Source: OM182 bacterium MED-G28 (GTDB lineage: Bacteria; Pseudomonadota; Gammaproteobacteria; Pseudomonadales; Pseudohongiellaceae). Taken from it: a DNA stretch of 64,000 nucleotides. Positions 26,739-35,526 of the stretch are shown piece by piece (positions within the stretch are counted from its first letter, which is position 1; each line of letters starts with the position of its first letter). The position numbers and the translations under genes were made by a program. The notes beneath the pieces were generated by a model. That model was not told where the DNA came from, did not search any database, and saw only the letters and a list, made by a program, of their open reading frames with translations. Location: contig NTJZ01000008.1 of assembly GCA_002457215.1 (NCBI GenBank), forward strand, positions 1 through 64,000, given 5' to 3'.

Positions 26739-29366
26739 ATGCGAATGAAGCTTTTTACGAAGCATGTATCAAACCGAGTGATGCTGTACGCCTTGTTAGC
26801 GATTACCGGTCCCCTACCTTTGAGTGCTCAGGCTCAATCTGACGCTGAATTCTTTTCCCATGAAATTCGCCCAATCATGGAGCGTACATGTTGGAATTGT
26901 CATGGCGATGCAGTTAAAAGCTCAGGGCTTGACCTGAGTACCCGTGATGCAGCCCTCGAAGGTGGTAATAGAGGTCCAGCCATCGTTCCTGGAAATGCTG
27001 AAGCCAGTCGCCTATTTCGCCAGTTAGCTGGTTTGGAAGGGCCAACTATGCCTTTGGGTGTGCCACTAGCTGAAGATGAAGTCGAAAAATTTCGCCTCTG
27101 GATTAATAACGGTGCAGTTTGGGATGCGGGTCCAGCGACAACGGTGGTGGGCAATGATTTCTCTGCTTTTGCCACTGACGTACCGTCGTCAGCCCGCTCC
27201 TATTGGGCATTTCAATTACCTGAAAAACCAACACTGCCAGTAATAGATTCTTTTGATCATCCCATCGACCAGTTTCTTGAGAAGGAGCGACAGGAAGATG
27301 CAATAACCGCGGCTCCTCGAGCGGACAAACTTACGCTACTGCGACGTGCTTACCTTGATCTCACTGGATTACCGCCAACGCTGGACGAATCCGAAGCATT
27401 TTTGGCTGATACTGCGCCAGGTTCTTGGGAACGTGTAATCGATCAGTTGCTGGCGTCCTCTCACTATGGTGAACGCTGGGGGCGCCATTGGCTTGATGTG
27501 GCACGCTATGCAGATTCCGACGGCTATGAACAAGACGTAGACCGCGAGAATGCCTGGCGCTATCGAGATTATATTGTAAATGCTTTTAATTCTGACAAAC
27601 CCTACGACGAGTTTATTACAGAACAGGTTGCCGGTGATGAATTGGATGAGACTACCCATGAAAGCCGTATTGCTACTGGGTTTTTACGCGCCGGACCACG
27701 GGTTAATTTCCGTGAAAAAGATAACCCGGAACGGCGTTGGGATTACCTAGATGACGTAATAGCTACTTTAGGTCGCGGTGTATTAGGCATGACTATCCAG
27801 TGCGCGCGTTGTCATGATCACAAGTTTGACCCGATTTTGCAGAAAGACTACTACAGTATGGCTGCGTCGATTTTCGGCTATATTGAAACAGACTGGCCAA
27901 TGTTGCCTGACGATCAGGCGCAGGAGTATTTGACTCAGACTGCGGAATACGATGATCGAGTTTCCGTAATTCGCGAACAGATTCGTGAAATAGAGCAGCC
28001 TTATTTAACCGAATTGAAAATTGAACGCATTCGTAATGAATTTCCGGAAGATATTCTGGAAGCTGTATTAACTCCAGAAGACGAGCGTAGTGACGGGCAA
28101 AAGCTACTTTCCGCGCAGGTGTTAACGTTGGGAGTTCCCAGGGGTCAGGTTAACGCGTCAATGTCTGAAGAAGACAAGGCGCGCAGAGAAATTCTGCGCC
28201 AGCGTATTGAAGAAGTTGAAGCCCAACGTCCAGATGAACCGCCAATGATTGAAGTAGTTACGGACGGTGACTTCCGCTATACGCCTGATCGGGCAGGAGA
28301 TAATGTATTAGGCTGTCCTGAGTGTCGCATCAAGATGGATGTTCCTGGTAGTTTTATTCATGACGGCGAAGGCTCCTATGAGGTGCCACCTGCCCCCTTT
28401 TTAATTCGTGGAGACCCTTTTAGTGAAGGTCCCGAGATGCAGCCTGACTTTCTCACGGTAGCGAAATATGGAAATCCACCAACTGAGATTCCGCGCGCTA
28501 ATGGTCGGACATCAGGCAGGCGATTAGCCTTAGCACAGTGGATTACCTCCGAAGAAAACCCCCTGACTGCGCGGGTTTGGGTAAACCGCGTGTGGCATCA
28601 TCATTTTGGTCGTGGCATCGTTTCAAGCCTTGATAATTTTGGAGTAGTTGGTGAACGGCCAACCCATCCCGAACTATTAGATTGGTTGGCTGTGGAGTTC
28701 ATGGAGAATGGGTGGAGCACTAAAGAACTTCATCGTACGATTATGACATCAGAAGCCTATAAGATGAGTTCTGTTTTTGAGAATGAACAGAACAGTTTGG
28801 CAGATCTTGAAAATCATTTGCTTTGGAAGTACCGACCACAAAGACTTGAGGCTGAAGCGATTCGCGATGTAATGATGGCCTCTAGTGGCGGTATCGATTT
28901 GAGTGTGGGTGGCAAACCTGTCTTTCCCTACATTCCCCAGGAAATACTTGATACCGCTGTGCTTTTTGGTCGCTGGGATAATCAGGTAGATGGGCCTGAA
29001 GTTTGGCGCCGCAGCCTGTATGTTTATCGTCGACGTACTTTAAGCTTTCCGTTTTTTGAGACTTTTGATTTGCCAGATCAAAACCAAACGATCAATGCCC
29101 GAAATACCTCGACTGTTGCACCTCAAGCACTCACGTTGATGAATAACCCATTTGTACTGAATCAGGCGGAACTGTTTTCTGACAGGGTTTCGGAAAATGT
29201 GCCTTATGATATCGATCAGCAAGTCGAAATGGTTTACCGAACCGCTCTTACCCGGCCACCCACAGAAGAAGAGGCGGAGGTTGGCCGTCAACTGGTAGAA
29301 TTAGGGTCCTTGGATGATCTCACTCATGTTGTATTTAACCTGAGTGAATTTTTGTACAGGAGATAA
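26739..29366 (+). CDS. Planctomycete-type cytochrome c domain protein (PSCyt1/DUF1549/DUF1553)
   Basis: 875 aa with signal peptide (about 1-32). The cytochrome-like domain has CWNCH at 51-55, followed by the GLDLSTRDAALEGG pattern of PSCyt1. DUF1549 covers about 165-375 (HPIDQFLEKE..., LLRRAYLDLTGLPPT, YGERWGRHWLDVARYADS) and contains CARCHDHKFDPI at about 355. DUF1553 occupies the end (RRLALAQWIT, NRVWHHHFGRGIV, TLMNNPFVLNQAELFS). A helical linker with CPECR lies between. Always found with a DUF1501 partner, as here 6 nt downstream. Periplasmic; biochemical role undetermined in the family, probably redox or polysaccharide related. Confidence 0.88.
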   Translation: MRMKLFTKHVSNRVMLYALLAITGPLPLSAQAQSDAEFFSHEIRPIMERTCWNCHGDAVKSSGLDLSTRDAALEGGNRGPAIVPGNAEASRLFRQLAGLEGPTMPLGVPLAEDEVEKFRLWINNGAVWDAGPATTVVGNDFSAFATDVPSSARSYWAFQLPEKPTLPVIDSFDHPIDQFLEKERQEDAITAAPRADKLTLLRRAYLDLTGLPPTLDESEAFLADTAPGSWERVIDQLLASSHYGERWGRHWLDVARYADSDGYEQDVDRENAWRYRDYIVNAFNSDKPYDEFITEQVAGDELDETTHESRIATGFLRAGPRVNFREKDNPERRWDYLDDVIATLGRGVLGMTIQCARCHDHKFDPILQKDYYSMAASIFGYIETDWPMLPDDQAQEYLTQTAEYDDRVSVIREQIREIEQPYLTELKIERIRNEFPEDILEAVLTPEDERSDGQKLLSAQVLTLGVPRGQVNASMSEEDKARREILRQRIEEVEAQRPDEPPMIEVVTDGDFRYTPDRAGDNVLGCPECRIKMDVPGSFIHDGEGSYEVPPAPFLIRGDPFSEGPEMQPDFLTVAKYGNPPTEIPRANGRTSGRRLALAQWITSEENPLTARVWVNRVWHHHFGRGIVSSLDNFGVVGERPTHPELLDWLAVEFMENGWSTKELHRTIMTSEAYKMSSVFENEQNSLADLENHLLWKYRPQRLEAEAIRDVMMASSGGIDLSVGGKPVFPYIPQEILDTAVLFGRWDNQVDGPEVWRRSLYVYRRRTLSFPFFETFDLPDQNQTINARNTSTVAPQALTLMNNPFVLNQAELFSDRVSENVPYDIDQQVEMVYRTALTRPPTEEEAEVGRQLVELGSLDDLTHVVFNLSEFLYRR

Positions 29367-29372
29367 TGAAGC

Positions 29373-30845
29373 ATGACTGATAAACCTAAGAAAAAAATAT
29401 GGTCACGCCGAGATTTTCTCATGCAGTCCGGCGGCGGCATGGCTGGTTTGGCCCTCGCATCTCTGTTGAATGATGACAAAGCATTTGCCCAGGATGCTGC
29501 TTTGGGTAGTGATCAATGCAGTGCTGTTTTCCCTGGAGCGTTCGAGCCTAAACCACCCCATTTCAAGCCGCGAGCCAAGAGCGTAATTTCACTCTTCATG
29601 AGTGGGGGGCCCAGTCAGGTTGATACGTTTGATTACAAACCGGCACTCACGAAGTATGCGGGTGTTCCTCTTGAAGACTTAATAGGTGAAAAGTTTGCCG
29701 TAAGGCAGGGCATGCCAGGACCGCTTATGCCCAGCCCATTTGAGTTTAAGCAACATGGTGAAAGTGGTATGTGGGTATCGGAACTCTTCCCGCATCTTGC
29801 AAAGCAAGCCGATGACATAGCATTTATTAAATCCCTCTATGGACGTTCCAATGATCACATTCAGTCTACCTATGAAATGCAGACTGGCCAGATTCGAGTT
29901 GGATTTCCAAGTGTTGGCTGCTGGGTGACTTATGGCCTCGGGTCAGAGAGCTCAAGCTTGCCAGGGTTTGTTGTGATGAACGATTATCGCGGGGGACCTC
30001 TTGGTGGTCCGGCCGACTGGGGTTCCGGTTTCATGCCAGCGAGCTATCAGGGCACTCTGTTTCGTTCGTCAGGAGATCCGATTGTTGACCTGGAGGCACC
30101 GGGGACCTTGACCAATGAACAGCAAAGAGCACGCCTTGAAGTATTAGCGAAGCTTAATCAAATGGATATGGAAAAATATCCAGGCAACTCTGAATTGGCT
30201 GCTCGAATTTCGTCTTATGAGCTGGCTTACAGGATGCAAGGGTGCGCTCCAGAGGCAATCGATATTCGTTCGGAGTCTGATGCGACTAAAAAACTTTATG
30301 GCCTTGATGAATCGATTACTGAGCCATTCGGTAAGCAGTGCCTAATGGCGCGCCGACTGGTCGAAAGGGGAGTGCGCTTCGTTCAGTTGTTCATGGGTGG
30401 TGTTGGAGTTCAAAACACAGACACGTGGGATGCTCATTCCAACCTGGTCGAGAATCATACACTTCATGCGAAAGAATCAGATAAACCGATAGCGGGTTTG
30501 ATACTGGATCTTAAGGCCCGGGGTCTGCTTGATGACACGTTAATACTCTGGCATGGAGAATTTGGACGCATGCCAATATCCCAGCGGGGAATTGGCCGCG
30601 ATCACAATCCAGGCACACAGACGGCACTGATGATTGGCGCGGGAATTCAAGGTGGCCAACAGATAGGCGCTTCGGATGAGTGGGGTTATAAGGCGTTTGA
30701 CCAGCCGATTTCGGCGCACGATATGCATGCGACTATTCTGCATCTGCTAGGTTTAGATCATGAAAAGCTAACCTATCGTTACAGTGGGCGCGATTACCGT
30801 CTGTCAGATATTTCAGGCAAGCCGATTCCGCAAATTATCGCGTAA
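29373..30845 (+). CDS. DUF1501 protein with twin-arginine signal
   Basis: 490 aa. The N-terminus SRRDFLMQSGGGMAGLALASLL is a twin-arginine leader, so it is exported folded, presumably with a metal. The alkaline-phosphatase/sulfatase-like fold of DUF1501 is marked by SVISLFMSGGPSQVDTFDYKP, LWHGEFGRMP and GRDHNPG, near the end ISAHDMHATILHLLGLDH. Its Shine-Dalgarno AGGAGA overlaps the stop of the cytochrome gene, so the two are made together. Terminator 37 nt past the stop. Confidence 0.9.
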   Translation: MTDKPKKKIWSRRDFLMQSGGGMAGLALASLLNDDKAFAQDAALGSDQCSAVFPGAFEPKPPHFKPRAKSVISLFMSGGPSQVDTFDYKPALTKYAGVPLEDLIGEKFAVRQGMPGPLMPSPFEFKQHGESGMWVSELFPHLAKQADDIAFIKSLYGRSNDHIQSTYEMQTGQIRVGFPSVGCWVTYGLGSESSSLPGFVVMNDYRGGPLGGPADWGSGFMPASYQGTLFRSSGDPIVDLEAPGTLTNEQQRARLEVLAKLNQMDMEKYPGNSELAARISSYELAYRMQGCAPEAIDIRSESDATKKLYGLDESITEPFGKQCLMARRLVERGVRFVQLFMGGVGVQNTDTWDAHSNLVENHTLHAKESDKPIAGLILDLKARGLLDDTLILWHGEFGRMPISQRGIGRDHNPGTQTALMIGAGIQGGQQIGASDEWGYKAFDQPISAHDMHATILHLLGLDHEKLTYRYSGRDYRLSDISGKPIPQIIA

Positions 30846-30881
30846 ATAATTAATAACCATACGTGAGCATTCTTTAAGTAG

Positions 30882-30919
30882 GGGTAGAAGTTGGGGGCAA
30901 GCCCATCTCTACCCTTTTT
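30882..30919 (+). terminator. Intrinsic terminator after the DUF1549-DUF1501 operon
   Basis: GGGTAGA (30882-88) pairs with TCTACCC (30908-14), with an inner GGGC/GCCC pairing, followed by TTTTT. It ends the two-gene unit that begins at 26739. Confidence 0.85.
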
Positions 30920-30953
30920 CGTTTTCAGTTAGTAGACGCAACATAGGCTCAAT

Positions 30954-33071
30954 ATGCTAGGCAAAGTTTTTCTTAAAAATCCAGCAACGATGTCAATCGT
31001 CAAGCTCACTATTTTTTTAGCACTCTTTAATTCTTCAGATTCCCTGGGTCAGGAAAACGTTAGTTACTCTGAAGAACAATCGACAACTGGTCAGCAAATC
31101 TATGAGCAACGTTGTGCGTCTTGTCATGGTTTTAATCTGGAAGGATTCGAACTGGCGCCTAGTTTGAGTGGTAATTTTTTCGCTCGCCGGTGGGGAGCTG
31201 GCCCGGCAGATAATCTGGCCAGGAATGTGCAGCGGATGCCACCTAACGAGGCTGGACTTTCCGAAGGGCAGGTTGCCAGTGTTTTGGCCTATATCCTGAG
31301 CCGCAATGGAGTGGAGCCGGGAGTGAATCTGTTACCAACTAACCTTGAGCAGCTTGCCAGCCTAACAATTCCAGCTCAGCCGCTGGTCGATCAGCGTTTT
31401 ACTCCGCGGAGCCCCAGTTTTTCAACAAATGGTCCAGTTCTTCCTGTGAGTCGACTCGATGACCTGACTCCCGTTACAAACGACTTGCTTCTTGACCCGC
31501 CTGCCGATGACTGGCTAGTTTGGCGCCGCACGCATTCGAATCTGGGACATAGCCCTCTTACCGAAATTAACAAAGGCAACGTAGATGACTTGAGGCTCTC
31601 CTGGACCTGGTCACTCCCACCAGGGGCAAACATGATGACCCCAATCGTTCATGACGGTGTAATGTTCGCGCTAAGTTCGGGGGATGTCGTTCAGGCGATT
31701 GATGCAACTACCGGTGATTTACTATGGGCCTATCAGCATGAACTTGAAGGAGAAAATCCATCGGAGTCTAAAAAAGGAGTAGCCATCTGGGAAGATAAAA
31801 TCATTGTGGGTACCTCCGACGTTAAACTCATCGCACTTGAGGCCAAAACAGGAAGACTGGCCTGGGAGCATAAAATAGATACGAATGATGAACCTGACCA
31901 TCGTTTTAAGTCGGCTCCGATGATAGTTAACGACAAGGCAATATTCGGGCTGGTAGGACAGATGGCTGTGGCTGGTGGAAATTTTATCGTGGCCATCGAT
32001 CTGAATTCAGGAGAGGAGGCCTGGCGTTTCTATACAATCGCGCGCCCTGATGAGCTTTACGGAAATAGCTGGAATGGCTTAAGCCTTGAAGAGAGGACTG
32101 GCGGGTCAGTTTGGACACCAGGGAGTTATGACCCCGATACCAACCTGGTTTATTTTGGGCCTGCACCGACTTACGATACGGTAACAATGAGAGAATTTAG
32201 AAACGTGCCAGGTACAACATCTGATGCACTATACACTAATTCTACTATTGCTCTTAATGCTGATACCGGTGAACTGGCGTGGCACTTTCAGCATGTTAAA
32301 AATGATCTGCTTGATCTTGACTGGGCATTTGAGCGACAAATAATGGAACTGCCTGTCAATGGGGAAATGCGTAAGGCAGTAGTCACGGGAGGCAAGGCCG
32401 CAATCTTCGAGGCGATGGATGCGGTGACGGGTGAGTATCTGTTCTCGATTGACCTTGATATGCAGAATGTTTTTAGTGAGATCGACCCCCGCACTGGCGA
32501 CAAGACAATGTTTCCAGAGGCCGTGCTTCAGCCTGGCGAAGAAACTCCCGGTCTCGCTAAGAATGGCGTTTGTCCCGATGCGCTTGGTGCTCGAAACATG
32601 CAGAGCACCTCCTATAATCCAGATACTAAGATTCTCTATGTGCCAATGCAGGATACCTGTATAAATAATCTTACAAATCGGCGATGGCAAAAATATCCTA
32701 ATCCTGAGCAAGACGGCTTGTGGGGATTGGTTAAGGCGGTCAATCTAGAGACACGTGAGGTAGAGTGGACGACTAGACAGTTCGCGCCACCAGCGAGCGG
32801 TCACCTAACTACTGACACAGGTTTGCTCTTTAGGGGTACGATTGATCGCTTATTTCAGGCAGTCGACCAGGAAGATGGAGAGGTTCTCTGGCAACAGCGA
32901 CTAGACAATGCTCCAACTTCTTATCCAATTACCTACAGGGTAGACGGAAAGCAATACGTTGCGGTTGCTACAAATTCAGGTAGCTACTTCGCCAATGGCA
33001 TGGAGAGAACGACGGGTATTACAAATTCTCCAACTGGTGCATCGCTGTGGGTATTCAAATTGCAGGACTAA
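30954..33071 (+). CDS. PQQ-binding beta-propeller dehydrogenase with N-terminal cytochrome c
   Basis: 705 aa. A hydrophobic leader about 16-32 (GQE). One cytochrome c domain comes first (CASCH at 54-58, ligand Met in VQRMPPNEAG), then an eight-bladed propeller with DWLVWRRTHSNLGHSPLTEIN, W-motif repeats such as ALEAKTGRLAWEHK, and DLDWAFERQ. It should oxidise an alcohol or sugar in the periplasm and hand electrons to its own haem. In known quinohaemoprotein alcohol dehydrogenases the cytochrome is C-terminal; here it is N-terminal. A separate gene unit, converging on the cupin gene with 15 nt between stops. Confidence 0.88.
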   Translation: MLGKVFLKNPATMSIVKLTIFLALFNSSDSLGQENVSYSEEQSTTGQQIYEQRCASCHGFNLEGFELAPSLSGNFFARRWGAGPADNLARNVQRMPPNEAGLSEGQVASVLAYILSRNGVEPGVNLLPTNLEQLASLTIPAQPLVDQRFTPRSPSFSTNGPVLPVSRLDDLTPVTNDLLLDPPADDWLVWRRTHSNLGHSPLTEINKGNVDDLRLSWTWSLPPGANMMTPIVHDGVMFALSSGDVVQAIDATTGDLLWAYQHELEGENPSESKKGVAIWEDKIIVGTSDVKLIALEAKTGRLAWEHKIDTNDEPDHRFKSAPMIVNDKAIFGLVGQMAVAGGNFIVAIDLNSGEEAWRFYTIARPDELYGNSWNGLSLEERTGGSVWTPGSYDPDTNLVYFGPAPTYDTVTMREFRNVPGTTSDALYTNSTIALNADTGELAWHFQHVKNDLLDLDWAFERQIMELPVNGEMRKAVVTGGKAAIFEAMDAVTGEYLFSIDLDMQNVFSEIDPRTGDKTMFPEAVLQPGEETPGLAKNGVCPDALGARNMQSTSYNPDTKILYVPMQDTCINNLTNRRWQKYPNPEQDGLWGLVKAVNLETREVEWTTRQFAPPASGHLTTDTGLLFRGTIDRLFQAVDQEDGEVLWQQRLDNAPTSYPITYRVDGKQYVAVATNSGSYFANGMERTTGITNSPTGASLWVFKLQD

Positions 33072-33086
33072 ACAAAGGCCTAGAAA

Positions 33087-33590
33087 TTATTGATAGCGAA
33101 TTGGCGCAGTCGTAATGCGTACACGAGACTCCATATAGGTAATGGAGTCACCATCTATATTACTAAACCAGTGCGGCGTACCCGGCTGGAGAACAAGGAT
33201 GTCACCTTCTTTAACTTCTCTGGACAAGCCACCCTCGATACCATGGAGAGTTCTCATTAAATCATCACTAGTTTGTTCCGCAAGTGGTGTGATGAGAAGG
33301 CCACCAGTAACCAGTGTCCCGCTGCCTTCGAGGATACGATAAATTTCAACGCTGTGTGGATGCATTACCGAATACTGTGGGACTCCACTCATACGGCGCC
33401 GAACTGATATGCCAGGAGAAATCGTGACCGATACGCCAGCGGCCGAGGTCGAGTTCCGCGCGGCTTCATCTAGCTCAGCAATTATCTCGGGTCCCGGTTT
33501 AAATATTGCGGGAGGTGCGCCTGATTCTTGTGCGGAGCTCAGGAAACTGAGAAGGGCTATTACAAGCCCGGTGATAAGCTTTCCTTTCAT
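33087..33590 (-). CDS. Exported cupin protein
   Basis: 167 aa. Signal peptide about 1-20. The cupin barrel is recognised by HPHSVEIYRILEGSGTLVTGG (metal His and Glu of motif 1, about 77-97) and motif 2 GDILVLQPGTPHWFSNI (about 130-146). A small periplasmic metal-binding enzyme or sensor; substrate unknown. The last gene of the minus-strand operon from 37734; its AGGA ribosome site overlaps the stop of the preceding 45-aa gene. Confidence 0.82.
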   Translation of the reverse strand: MKGKLITGLVIALLSFLSSAQESGAPPAIFKPGPEIIAELDEAARNSTSAAGVSVTISPGISVRRRMSGVPQYSVMHPHSVEIYRILEGSGTLVTGGLLITPLAEQTSDDLMRTLHGIEGGLSREVKEGDILVLQPGTPHWFSNIDGDSITYMESRVRITTAPIRYQ

Positions 33591-33598
33591 TTGGAATC

Positions 33599-33736
33599 CT
33601 AGGCTCGAGCGTTAACCATAAGAAAGACGAGCATCCCTGTCTCGAGAGCATCAGAAAAACCGGGTATAAAAAGAATGCTCAGTACTGTCAATATGCCAAG
33701 CACTCCGCAAAGTTTAAGATATTTTCTATTGTCCAT
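33599..33736 (-). CDS. Small membrane protein, tandem copy B (45 aa)
   Basis: Read directly: ATG at 33736 preceded by CGGAG 6 nt away, stop TAG at 33599. One hydrophobic helix (about 9-25) after a basic N-terminus (DNRKYLK), then PGFSD, a second partly hydrophobic stretch and a terminal NARA. It aligns without gaps with the 45-aa copy A, 24 identical residues of 45, including TVLSILF, PG, SD and NAR. Such a match in two adjacent frames shows both are real coding sequences. No family is recognised; perhaps a membrane anchor or regulator for the exported enzymes of this operon. Both termini are conserved, so it is complete. Confidence 0.78.
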   Translation of the reverse strand: MDNRKYLKLCGVLGILTVLSILFIPGFSDALETGMLVFLMVNARA

Positions 33737-33738
33737 AG

Positions 33739-33876
33739 CTAGCTCCGGGCGTTAGTAACTAAGAATGTAAGCATTCTGGATTCTATAGTGTCAGAAAGTC
33801 CTGGCACAAAAAGAATACTTAAAACTGTCAAAACAGTGATTGATGCACAAAGCAGTACATAATTTTTAGCTGTCAC
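33739..33876 (-). CDS. Small membrane protein, tandem copy A (45 aa)
   Basis: Read directly: GTG at 33876 preceded by AGGAG with a 9-nt spacer; stop TAG at 33739. A single membrane helix about 7-25 (LTVLSILFVPG core), then a Ser/Asp turn and amphipathic tail ending NARS. It is 12 nt after the stop of the 182-aa gene and 2 nt before copy B. The two genes have the same length and a period of 140 nt, so they arose by tandem duplication; DNA identity is low enough that the duplication is old and protein sequence has been kept by selection. Function unknown. Confidence 0.78.
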   Translation of the reverse strand: MTAKNYVLLCASITVLTVLSILFVPGLSDTIESRMLTFLVTNARS

Positions 33877-33888
33877 TTTGTATTACTC

Positions 33889-34437
33889 CTAGTTGAGCTC
33901 TCGTGGAACAAGTTCAAATACCCAAGAGAGGCCCGCTTCAATACCAGCTCTTGTTGCCGCGATGGCTTCAGGTGATGCGGTAGGCGCTCCACCATATTTT
34001 GTAATGAGTTTTGCAGATACACCATTGAGCACATCACCTTCTGTGATTCGAACGAGCGTGCGTGGGTAACGAATATTATTTACACGTAGAACGCCCTCAT
34101 TATTGCCCTGATCTGCCTCAAAGGCCCATTCTTTCCAAAGCCTGCCTAGCATTGTGGTCATGTAACCCGAGATAATAAAAAGTCGATTCTCGCTCTCAAG
34201 CACATAGATAAGGCGAGATGCCATTGGGTTGTTTAGCTGAAGATCTACAGTTTCAATGTCATCTGTAAAGCTCCAGTCCGGTTCGGGGCCAGTATGCAAC
34301 TGGCCACTAGTCATTTCACCTCCAGGGAAGAGTATAGAAGGGCCATCCGCGTTACGATTTTCGAATCGCATCGTCGCCATCGCAAGTGCGGGGATTAATA
34401 TCAGGACCCCCAGGATTTGCAGTATTATTTTTTTCAT
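33889..34437 (-). CDS. Exported or membrane-anchored protein of unknown function (182 aa)
   Basis: The first 22 residues form a hydrophobic leader or anchor (LQILGVLILIPALAMA). The mature part starts GPSILFPGGEMTSG and contains PDWSFTDDIETVDLQL, a strand-rich core (RLIYVLESENRLFIISGYM) and RYPRTLVRITEGDVLNGV. I recognise no motif for catalysis or cofactor. It is the fourth gene of the minus-strand operon, 38 nt after PDLxGxW copy 4 and 12 nt before the first 45-aa gene. Close packing suggests it works with these neighbours. Confidence 0.75.
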   Translation of the reverse strand: MKKIILQILGVLILIPALAMATMRFENRNADGPSILFPGGEMTSGQLHTGPEPDWSFTDDIETVDLQLNNPMASRLIYVLESENRLFIISGYMTTMLGRLWKEWAFEADQGNNEGVLRVNNIRYPRTLVRITEGDVLNGVSAKLITKYGGAPTASPEAIAATRAGIEAGLSWVFELVPRELN

Positions 34438-34475
34438 ACTTTCACACCTTAATTATTAATCAGCTTTATTTTTTA

Positions 34476-35432
34476 TTAATTTTCTGGAGTATTTGTTTCC
34501 ATCTCTCGTGCTTCTTCTACTCGTGCACCACGCAAAATATAAGTCATGGCGTAATTGCCTTCATGACATGCATATTCGTATTGCCTGTAGTCAGGTAATC
34601 TGGGTAGAGGTCTGACAGCAGTCCAGGGTCGGGTGTAGACTGTTGGATCCTCGACTGTGAAGGAGTAGTCGATCATGTCTTCACCGACCCGTCTGAACCT
34701 TTCTACAGCTATGGTATTTTTTGAGGAAGGAAAACGGTGCCTCGTCTTTTCACTAAAATTTGCTGTACGAACAACAAGAGTATCGCCATCCCAATAACCT
34801 CGGGAATCCCCATTCCATTGGCGGATATTGCCATGAAGTTGCGGACGACCATCGATAGGAATGATCCTAACATCGTGAATCATTTCTACGTGGATCGCCA
34901 CAAAGTCTTCATTTTGTACTATGTGGTATGAATTGTTATAACCAGAAGAAACAGGGGGCACGCCGTGGTAGGTTATGCACCGATCCCAGTTTGTTCGATC
35001 CAGCCAAGAATCAGCAGGATGGTCGCGTAAATATGCTGCTTGTTCCCTTTGTTTTGCGATCGTTGTTTCAGAGACGGGTAAGCGTCCATCAGGTGGATCT
35101 ACAATAAGCGAGGTCCGCAGGTCCGCTGATATTTCTCCGCGATCAAACCACTGATAGTTATAGCTGCCGACATCCCCAGGGCGATCTGCTACGTCTTGTT
35201 GTGTGTTTTCGAATATCGTTGCAGCTTCTTCCGGGGTGTAGAATTCTTTTTCCCCTAGCCGGCCAGGTCGTTGGAGGGGAGTCAAACTCGCATAGGACCA
35301 CATACCGGAAATATCCGGATCACCCCAAGGAGTCTGCTTACTGTAATTATTGTCTGATTGAGCAATTAATGAAGTGCTGGCTAAAAGTAACCACACCACG
35401 GAGCCCAGTACTGCGACGAATTTGCTTTTCAT
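34476..35432 (-). CDS. Exported PDLxGxW-family protein, copy 4
   Basis: 318 aa. Signal peptide about 1-24 (LIAQ). Mature start WGDPDISGMWSYASLTPLQRP. Shared blocks with copies 1 and 3: DRCITYHGVPP, YNNSYHIVQN, HDVRIIP, NGDSRGYWDGDTLVVRTANF and EYACHEGNYAM near the end. It lacks the VRYxxGGI block of copies 1 and 3. Third gene of the operon that starts with a haem/monooxygenase-like protein, which is the strongest context link of this family to periplasmic redox enzymes. Function unknown. Confidence 0.8.
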   Translation of the reverse strand: MKSKFVAVLGSVVWLLLASTSLIAQSDNNYSKQTPWGDPDISGMWSYASLTPLQRPGRLGEKEFYTPEEAATIFENTQQDVADRPGDVGSYNYQWFDRGEISADLRTSLIVDPPDGRLPVSETTIAKQREQAAYLRDHPADSWLDRTNWDRCITYHGVPPVSSGYNNSYHIVQNEDFVAIHVEMIHDVRIIPIDGRPQLHGNIRQWNGDSRGYWDGDTLVVRTANFSEKTRHRFPSSKNTIAVERFRRVGEDMIDYSFTVEDPTVYTRPWTAVRPLPRLPDYRQYEYACHEGNYAMTYILRGARVEEAREMETNTPEN

Positions 35433-35526
35433 TAGTATTCTCCGTCACGCTGAAGTTGAACAAAGAATACCATAGTAAATAGTACGTTAAGAAGGCAGTT
35501 TATTATTAGGGTATGAACTTAAGAAG

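Noticed and set aside
32229-32711. 160-aa antisense frame
   Set aside because: Lies wholly inside the PQQ dehydrogenase gene on the other strand, with no ribosome site or recognisable domain.
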